Part shown: positions 31,150 to 36,219 of the stretch, piece by piece
Layout: every line of letters starts with the position of its first letter
How positions within the stretch are numbered: the stretch's first letter is position 1
Assembly: GCA_009917455.1 (NCBI GenBank)
Contig: QZDS01000042.1
Coordinates: 1 to 36,219 of the forward strand
Length of the DNA: 36,219 nucleotides
From: a bacterium 1xD8-48
GTDB lineage: Bacteria; Bacillota; Clostridia; Lachnospirales; Lachnospiraceae
Direction of reading: 5' to 3'
Position numbers and translations under genes: made by a program
The notes under the pieces: generated by a model
What the model was told of the DNA's origin: nothing
Seen by the model: the letters and a program-made list of their open reading frames with translations, nothing else
Databases searched by the model: none

Positions 31150-32715
31150 ATGCTATCCTTTGTTCTTTTGATGATTTTTTCATCTGTTTTGGCTCTATGT
31201 CCACCTTATATTATCAGCTTCATTTTGGATAAGAGCGTTGTTAAAATATCTCCTAAAATAATTATTGGAGGTGGCGTTTTTCTGATATGTATATATGTGG
31301 GTAGTTTTGCTGTCAATTATTTTATCAGCCAAAAGCTGACTAAAACCAGCAGCTATTTTATTGCAAACTTGAAAAATGATTTGTTTACGCAAATTCTAAA
31401 ACTACCTATGGAATTTTTCGACAATCAACAAACAGGATATATTTTGGAACGCATTAAAGAAGCTGATACACTGAATGTATTTTTCTCACCAGTATTTTTG
31501 AAGTTTATAACCAGCGTATTTTCGTTTGTTGGTGCATTGGCGCTCATTATTTCTATCCGATGGGAATTGGCGATTGTCTTGCTTATTTTTCTGCCACTAA
31601 TATATTACTTTACAAATTATTCAAGCATCCAAATTAAAAAAGCATCAAAAGCATTGCTGGAATCAACAGCTCAAACATCTGGAAAGGTACAAGAAAATAT
31701 AGGCGGTATCTCTGCTGTTAAAGAAATGAAAATAGAACAGCAACGCGCTTCAGAAATTTCCAAACAATTAAAAAATGTTGCCGACAAATCTGTTCAGCGT
31801 GGCAAGATGATGAATTTAGCTTCGGAGGGAGTATTAGGAATTTCTAATATTTCATCAGTAATTCTTGTTGTTTGCTCTGGATTACTGATTGTGAACGGAA
31901 AAATGTCTTTGGGAAACTATTGGGCAATTTCACAGTATGCCTTATTAGTATTCGCACCCATGCAGCTTTTATCCAGTATCAGCATTATGGTACAGCCGGG
32001 ACTTGCTTCGCTATCAAGAATTGGAGAATTGTTAAAACTTAAAACAGAAGATGAAGTATCAGGTGACAAAAAAACAGGAAAAATTGAGGATATTGTTTTT
32101 TCTGATGTTTCTTTCGCATATATAGAAAAGCCAGTTGTTCAAAACTTTAATTTGCAATCCCATAAGAATGACAAAATCGTATTGTTTGGTAAAAATGGAA
32201 GTGGCAAAACAACGATTGCAAAACTTTTGATTGGGTTTTACAAAAACTACACTGGCTCAATTCAGATTAACGGAATTGAATTGCGCGATATTTCTGTTAC
32301 CGATTTGCGAAACAGAATTGGTATTGTGGCTCAAAACATTTTTCTGTTTTCAGGCTCATTACTAGACAATATAAGATATATTTCGCCCAAATCGAGTGAG
32401 CAGGAAGTTATGAACGCTCTTGAAAAAGCAGGACTTGACATATCAGAGTTTGCGGGTGGACTTCATTTTATAATAAATGAAAACGGAAAAAATTTATCAG
32501 GGGGACAACGACAAAAGATCGCACTTGCAAGGATGATTGTTAAAAATCCAGATGTAATGATTTTTGATGAAGCAACTTCAAATTTAGATGTCGCTACAAG
32601 TAATTTACTTAAACAGTCTATTCACTCTATCTTTGCAGAAAAAATGTGCATTATCATAACACACAATCAAGAAATGGCGGCTATCGCAGATAAAGTTTTA
32701 AGGCTTTCGGAATAA
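31150..32715 (+). CDS. ABC exporter (fused membrane and ATPase domains)
   Basis: A half-transporter with six helices in the first 300 residues (SFVLLMIFSSVLALCPPYII onward), then an ATPase: Walker A VLFGKNGSGKTTIAKL, Q-loop IVAQNIFLFSGSLLDN, signature LSGGQRQKIALARMI, Walker B VMIFDEATSNLD and H-loop ITHN. It resembles YheI/LagD-like exporters without the peptidase domain. A good ribosome-binding site (TAGGAGGA) points to ATG 31106, whose frame reads KKYFFALSYFKKRK then leaves the gene frame at a run of A's (31139-31150). The in-frame ATG 31150 lacks its own site. So the start is frameshifted, or there is a sequence error. Function: drug or peptide export. Confidence 0.85.
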   Translation: MLSFVLLMIFSSVLALCPPYIISFILDKSVVKISPKIIIGGGVFLICIYVGSFAVNYFISQKLTKTSSYFIANLKNDLFTQILKLPMEFFDNQQTGYILERIKEADTLNVFFSPVFLKFITSVFSFVGALALIISIRWELAIVLLIFLPLIYYFTNYSSIQIKKASKALLESTAQTSGKVQENIGGISAVKEMKIEQQRASEISKQLKNVADKSVQRGKMMNLASEGVLGISNISSVILVVCSGLLIVNGKMSLGNYWAISQYALLVFAPMQLLSSISIMVQPGLASLSRIGELLKLKTEDEVSGDKKTGKIEDIVFSDVSFAYIEKPVVQNFNLQSHKNDKIVLFGKNGSGKTTIAKLLIGFYKNYTGSIQINGIELRDISVTDLRNRIGIVAQNIFLFSGSLLDNIRYISPKSSEQEVMNALEKAGLDISEFAGGLHFIINENGKNLSGGQRQKIALARMIVKNPDVMIFDEATSNLDVATSNLLKQSIHSIFAEKMCIIITHNQEMAAIADKVLRLSE

Positions 32716-32728
32716 TGGAAATTTTTTG

Positions 32729-32863
32729 TGGCGGACGGCCATTCCCGGCTGCCCGCCGTAAATTTTTTTGAAATGTCCGAGCTTTGTAACATTTCACCCC
32801 GATTTTCAATGAAATTTTTTGGCCGCTGTAACATTTCGCGGACATTTGGGTTTTACAATAGCC
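32729..32863 (+). repeat. 135-bp direct repeat, copy 2, with promoter
   Basis: The second copy of the repeat at 30928-31062, with TACAAT at 32854-32859 and the same dyad (32771-32779 with 32839-32847). It lies 38 bp before the next ATPase gene and is probably its native promoter. Recombination between the copies would remove the exporter gene and leave one repeat. Confidence 0.85.
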
Positions 32864-32901
32864 TTATCAACAGACAGAAAGCCTTGAAAGGAGTTTTGAG
32901 T

Positions 32902-33567
32902 ATGAGCGTTTTACAGACGATTGACCTGAAAAAGTATTACGGCACAGAGCCGAACATCACCCACGCCCTTGACGGCGTGAACTTCGACCTGGAGGATGGC
33001 GAGTTTGTGGCCGTTGTGGGAACCTCCGGCAGCGGCAAGTCCACCCTGCTTCACATGATGGGCGGGCTGGACACTCCCACCAGCGGAACCGTGATTGTCC
33101 GGGGCGAAGAACTGGCAAAGAAGAACGACGAACAGCTCACCATCTTCCGCCGCCGCAACATCGGTTTTATCTTCCAGAACTATAACCTTGTTCCCATCCT
33201 GAATGTGTATGAGAACATAGTCCTGCCGGTGGAGCTGGATGGGGACACGGTGGATCAAACGTTTTTGGACGAGATTGTTCACCTGCTGGGGCTGGAAGAT
33301 AAACTGAAGAATATGCCGAACAATCTCTCCGGCGGCCAGCAGCAGCGTGTGGCGATTGCCCGCGCCCTGATTACCAAACCGGCTATCGTGCTGGCCGACG
33401 AGCCGACCGGCAACCTTGACAGCAAGACCAGCGCCGAGGTGCTGGGGCTTATCAAACGCACCAGTGCGGAGTTCCGGCAAACCGTAGTGATGATTACCCA
33501 CAATGACGATATAGCCCGCCTTGCAGATCGGATTGTCCGCATTGAGGACGGAAAGATTGTGGAATAA
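32902..33567 (+). CDS. ABC transporter ATPase, MacB/BceA type, third module
   Basis: A 221-residue ATPase. Walker A VVGTSGSGKSTLLHMMGG, Q-loop FIFQNYNLVPILNVYENI, signature LSGGQQQRVAIARALI, Walker B IVLADEPTGNLD and H-loop ITHNDD. GAAAGGAG lies upstream of ATG 32902; the longer frame runs back into the promoter repeat and is not coding. The GC-rich composition contrasts with the exporter before it. The FtsX permease follows 14 bp downstream. The pair is expected to detoxify or sense a membrane-active peptide with the (now truncated) kinase at 28954. Confidence 0.93.
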   Translation: MSVLQTIDLKKYYGTEPNITHALDGVNFDLEDGEFVAVVGTSGSGKSTLLHMMGGLDTPTSGTVIVRGEELAKKNDEQLTIFRRRNIGFIFQNYNLVPILNVYENIVLPVELDGDTVDQTFLDEIVHLLGLEDKLKNMPNNLSGGQQQRVAIARALITKPAIVLADEPTGNLDSKTSAEVLGLIKRTSAEFRQTVVMITHNDDIARLADRIVRIEDGKIVE

Positions 33568-33610
33568 GGAGGTGGCAGGCTATGACATGGCCTTTTGAGA
33601 ATGATACCAG
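33557..33610 (+). repeat. 54-bp direct repeat at permease start, copy 1
   Basis: It covers the last ATPase codons (IVE, stop), AAGGAGGTGGCAGGCT and the first permease codons (MTWPFENDTS). It is repeated at 35998-36051 with one substitution. Confidence 0.85.
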
Positions 33611-35948
33611 CGCCATTACAAAGAAGCTGGTAAAGAAAAGTTTACAAAGCGAGAAGCGCCGGAATCTGATGGTGGTGATCGCCGTTGCGCTGGCGGCGTT
33701 TCTGATCTGCTTTACGGGAATTGTGTCTACTTCCCTGAAACAAATGCAGCGCAATCAGGTTGTCGATACTTATGAGGCGGTTTGGCTGGGTATAGAGGAA
33801 AACGACATTGAAACCCTGAAAGGAGTGCCGGAGTTTGAGCGCGTAGGCGGCTACTATATGCTGGGTGAGGAACTTTCAGAACAGGGCTATCATGCCTCTT
33901 ATGTATATAATGACGCAGAAATGATGGAGATTGGGCGCGACCAAATGAAGCTATTGGAGGGGAATCTGCCCCAAAAGGCAAATGAAGTTGTCGTAAGCGA
34001 ATACTTTCTTTCCACCTATGGACACAATGCCAAGATCGGGGACACTGTGACCTTAGATACAGAGAGTTTTCATGGCGATTATGTCGTTACCGGCATTCTG
34101 GACAGCGTAAATGAAAAAGAAGCGAATACCTGTGCCATCATTCTTTCCAAAGCTGCCCTGAAAGAATGGGATGGGTTTAACCCCGCTGGGTATCGCGCCT
34201 ATGCCCATTTCAAAAACAGCGTTCAGTTGGACGAAGAACTGATGACCTCTTATTGCAGGGAGGTTGCGGAGGAATATCAGCTTTCTATGCCCAAAATGAA
34301 CAGCAAATATTTTGCTTATGCTTCTAAATCCTTTGATTTTTTACCGATTGTTGGTGTGATTGCTATTGTTCTGATCGGCGGCTATATTGTGATCCAGAGT
34401 ATCTTCCGTATCTCCATCAATGACAAAATCCAGAGCTACGGGCAGCTTCGGACGATTGGCGCGACGCCAAAGCAAATCAAGCGGATTGTAAAACAGGAGG
34501 GACACAAACTCGGCAGTATCGGGATTCTGATTGGTACAGTGCTGGGCGTATGCGGCGGTTTTCTCCTGTTTTCCAGGGGATTTAACGCTGTTTCCTATGT
34601 GACAACGGTTATTTTGACACTCATAAGCAGTTGGATCATGGTATCTGTTTCCATCCGTAAGCCAGTAAAGATTGCAGCAGGGATTTCCCCGATTGAAGCC
34701 GTCCGTTTTACCCCGGCGCAAAAGGACATCCGCAGTCGGAAAAAGAATATTAAGCTCAATCCTGTTTCAATGGGAATTGCGAATTTTAAGCGTGACCCCA
34801 AAAAGACAATCTCTATTATAGCGTCTTTGAGTTTGGGTGGAATTATCCTGCTTGTGGTATCCTCCGTTGTTTTGCTACGCTCCCCAGAGGCACTTGCAAG
34901 ACAAGAGTTCCCGGATGGTGACTATAAGGTTTATCTGGATTCAAAGTTGTCAGAACAAGAAGTCATGGCAGCAGGAAATCCACTGAATGAGGAACTCAAA
35001 CAGGAAATTTTGTCTATTGACGGTGTAACCGATGTGATTGCAAAAAGGCAAAGCCTTCATATAAATTATAACGTCAACGGAATTGAATATGGTGGTATGT
35101 GTGATATACTGACTGATCAAAATTATTCTAAGGTTGAAGCTTCATTGATAGAGGGCACTATGCCGACGGATACACACAGCATCCTAATTGATTCGGCAAC
35201 AAGTAACCGTGAACATATAGGTGTCGGAGAAACAGCTGAACTTATCTCCGGGAAATCAACCATTCCGGTTACTATATCCGGGGTGTTTAACAATAATCTG
35301 GATAATGGACATGGAACACATCACTTTGACGGTGTATTGGAATTTGCACCGGAAGCATTGTTCCATGAACTGCACCCGGAAATCACCTCTTTCGATTATT
35401 CATGGAGCATTGTAAGTGATCCCCAAAAAGCGGATCATGTGAGGGATGAATTAAAAAATATTATATCCGCTCATACGGATATTGCATTAGATGATATTAA
35501 CACTGTAATTGAGTATGAAAAAAATATAAATTCTTTTGTATTTGGCAGTATGGAGGTACTTTCATGGCTGGTATTCCTCTTTGGCGTTATCAACCTAATT
35601 AACACGACCCTCTCTAATCAAATGTCCAGAAAACAGGAAAACAGTGTTTTGCGTTCCATCGGACTGACCCAAAAGCAGCTATGTAAAATGAATATCTGCG
35701 AGGGGCTGTGCTATGCATTCTTTGCAACATTGGCGACGCTGATCGTTGGGCTTCCGGCTTCCATCTTTGCTTGCAGAAAAATGAGCATAGGTGCTTTTGC
35801 AGGAAATGTAGTACCTTACAAATTCCCTGTTTTGGAAATGGGCCTGTTCATTCTGGTGTTGTTCGGAATGGAGATAATCTTGTCTGTATGGACAATTCGC
35901 AGACAGAAAAAGCAATCCCTGATTGAACAAATGCGGGCGATGGAATAA
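33582..35948 (+). CDS. FtsX-like ABC permease, 788 aa
   Basis: A helix near 25-45 (LMVVIAVALAAFLICFTGIV), an extracellular domain, an FtsX domain (about 250-385, NDKIQSYGQLRTIGATPKQI), a mid helix near 410-430, a second extracellular domain, and a C-terminal FtsX domain (about 650-780, NSVLRSIGLTQKQLCKMNI). AAGGAGGTGG precedes ATG 33582. The first quarter is GC-rich like the ATPase and the later part is AT-rich, hinting at recombination inside the gene. It is immediately followed by a second, similar permease gene, as in systems using two FtsX subunits. Confidence 0.9.
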   Translation: MTWPFENDTSAITKKLVKKSLQSEKRRNLMVVIAVALAAFLICFTGIVSTSLKQMQRNQVVDTYEAVWLGIEENDIETLKGVPEFERVGGYYMLGEELSEQGYHASYVYNDAEMMEIGRDQMKLLEGNLPQKANEVVVSEYFLSTYGHNAKIGDTVTLDTESFHGDYVVTGILDSVNEKEANTCAIILSKAALKEWDGFNPAGYRAYAHFKNSVQLDEELMTSYCREVAEEYQLSMPKMNSKYFAYASKSFDFLPIVGVIAIVLIGGYIVIQSIFRISINDKIQSYGQLRTIGATPKQIKRIVKQEGHKLGSIGILIGTVLGVCGGFLLFSRGFNAVSYVTTVILTLISSWIMVSVSIRKPVKIAAGISPIEAVRFTPAQKDIRSRKKNIKLNPVSMGIANFKRDPKKTISIIASLSLGGIILLVVSSVVLLRSPEALARQEFPDGDYKVYLDSKLSEQEVMAAGNPLNEELKQEILSIDGVTDVIAKRQSLHINYNVNGIEYGGMCDILTDQNYSKVEASLIEGTMPTDTHSILIDSATSNREHIGVGETAELISGKSTIPVTISGVFNNNLDNGHGTHHFDGVLEFAPEALFHELHPEITSFDYSWSIVSDPQKADHVRDELKNIISAHTDIALDDINTVIEYEKNINSFVFGSMEVLSWLVFLFGVINLINTTLSNQMSRKQENSVLRSIGLTQKQLCKMNICEGLCYAFFATLATLIVGLPASIFACRKMSIGAFAGNVVPYKFPVLEMGLFILVLFGMEIILSVWTIRRQKKQSLIEQMRAME

Positions 35949-35997
35949 GCGTATAAAATTTGGAGGAATTTTGTAGTTTTTGAGAAATAGGAACAAA

Positions 35998-36051
35998 TTG
36001 TGGAATAAGGAGGTGGCAGGCTATGACATGGCCTTTTGAAAATGATACCAG
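35998..36051 (+). repeat. 54-bp direct repeat at permease start, copy 2
   Basis: A copy of 33557-33610 with one difference over the 54 bp. It includes the string IVE-stop of an ATPase end although no ATPase precedes it here, so it marks the seam of a tandem duplication. Confidence 0.85.
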
Positions 36052-36219
36052 TGGCATAGTAAAGCGCATATCAAACCGCAGTATATCGGCGAATCGAAAA
36101 AGAAATATCTTTATTGTTTTGACGATTGCACTTGCCAGCGCATTGCTATCTGCTATTGTCCTCTATGGCTTTGGGGTTATGCAGGAAACGCAGAACCGCA
36201 ACCAAAAAACAGCGCAGAT
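36024..36219 (+). CDS. Second FtsX-like permease, 5' part only
   Basis: From ATG 36024 (after AAGGAGGTGG) the protein reads TWPFENDTSGIVKRISNRSI and a first helix IFIVLTIALASALLSAIVLY; the gene runs off the window. The first ten residues equal those of the 33582 permease, then the sequences diverge, so this is a paralogue and not a simple recent duplicate. Together the two could form a heterodimeric permease with the 32902 ATPase. Confidence 0.8.

Noticed and set aside
32911..33501. 196-codon minus-strand open frame
   Set aside because: Shadow of the GC-rich ATPase gene; His/Gln/Val-rich composition typical of antisense frames.
1..36219. tRNA or rRNA genes, and tRNA-type attachment sites
   Set aside because: No cloverleaf with a conserved T-arm and no rRNA-like stretch was noticed on either strand by eye; a dedicated scan was not possible.

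Overview
The window looks like an accessory, low-to-moderate GC segment of a Bacillota (Firmicutes) chromosome, most likely a gut Lachnospiraceae/Clostridia relative. This rests on strong AGGAGG ribosome-binding sites, TTGAnn-N17-TATAAT promoters, and gene families typical of Clostridia conjugative elements: TnpW, Maff2/VirB6, VirD4, MobA/MobL relaxase, DUF6075 and DUF6809 proteins, and large serine recombinases. No housekeeping gene, rRNA or tRNA was seen, so the genus is inference.

Layout. (1) 1-2220 is a graveyard of integrative-element genes: four gene pieces joined end to end (1-595), a ribbon-helix-helix regulator facing a DUF6809 gene, a small membrane protein, and an orphan VirD4 tail. 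(2) 2147-4511 holds two adjacent tyrosine recombinases on the minus strand, one frameshifted and one without its N-terminus, joined to a beheaded radical SAM gene. (3) 4577-5761 is an ordinary divergent pair: flavin reductase and HxlR regulator with overlapping promoters. (4) 5814-7952 has serine recombinase, Maff2 and VirB6 remnants, a hypothetical gene, and two of three copies of a 150-bp palindromic repeat. (5) 7966-12971 is an intact-looking module: HTH protein, response regulator, histidine kinase, then an ATPase, two permeases and a lipoprotein, resembling LanFEG/BcrAB antimicrobial-peptide immunity. A decayed second ATPase copy follows. (6) 13600-19411 is another conjugative-element wreck (DUF6075 head, relaxase-DnaC chimera, TnpW, two Rpn-type nucleases, a possible group II intron 5' part, relaxase tail, VirD4 with a nonsense codon). 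(7) 19553-21878 has a truncated InlB-repeat surface protein abutting a two-sided FtsX permease fragment. (8) 21908-26938 is a second complete resistance-type module: regulator, kinase, ATPase, 780-residue FtsX permease. (9) 27414-28744 is an ECF-like sigma/anti-sigma pair. (10) 28775-36219 is a third module: kinase C-terminal half, ATPase and two tandem FtsX permeases. Its kinase and ATPase are separated by AT-rich cargo (NTF2-like protein, chloramphenicol acetyltransferase, ABC exporter), and the exporter is bracketed by a 135-bp direct repeat that also carries the promoter of the ATPase.

How it works together. The region appears to be a hotspot where antimicrobial-peptide sensing and efflux modules accumulate on decaying mobile-element scaffolds. 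The best non-coding signals are three: an 11-bp-period operator (GCAAGGTT repeats ending exactly 7 nt before the -10) at three loci, one without its transporter; three dispersed palindromic repeats ending in DnaA-box-like nonamers; and the 135-bp promoter repeat around the exporter. I saw no clearly new defence system. All family assignments are from reading the proteins by eye; no database search was run.
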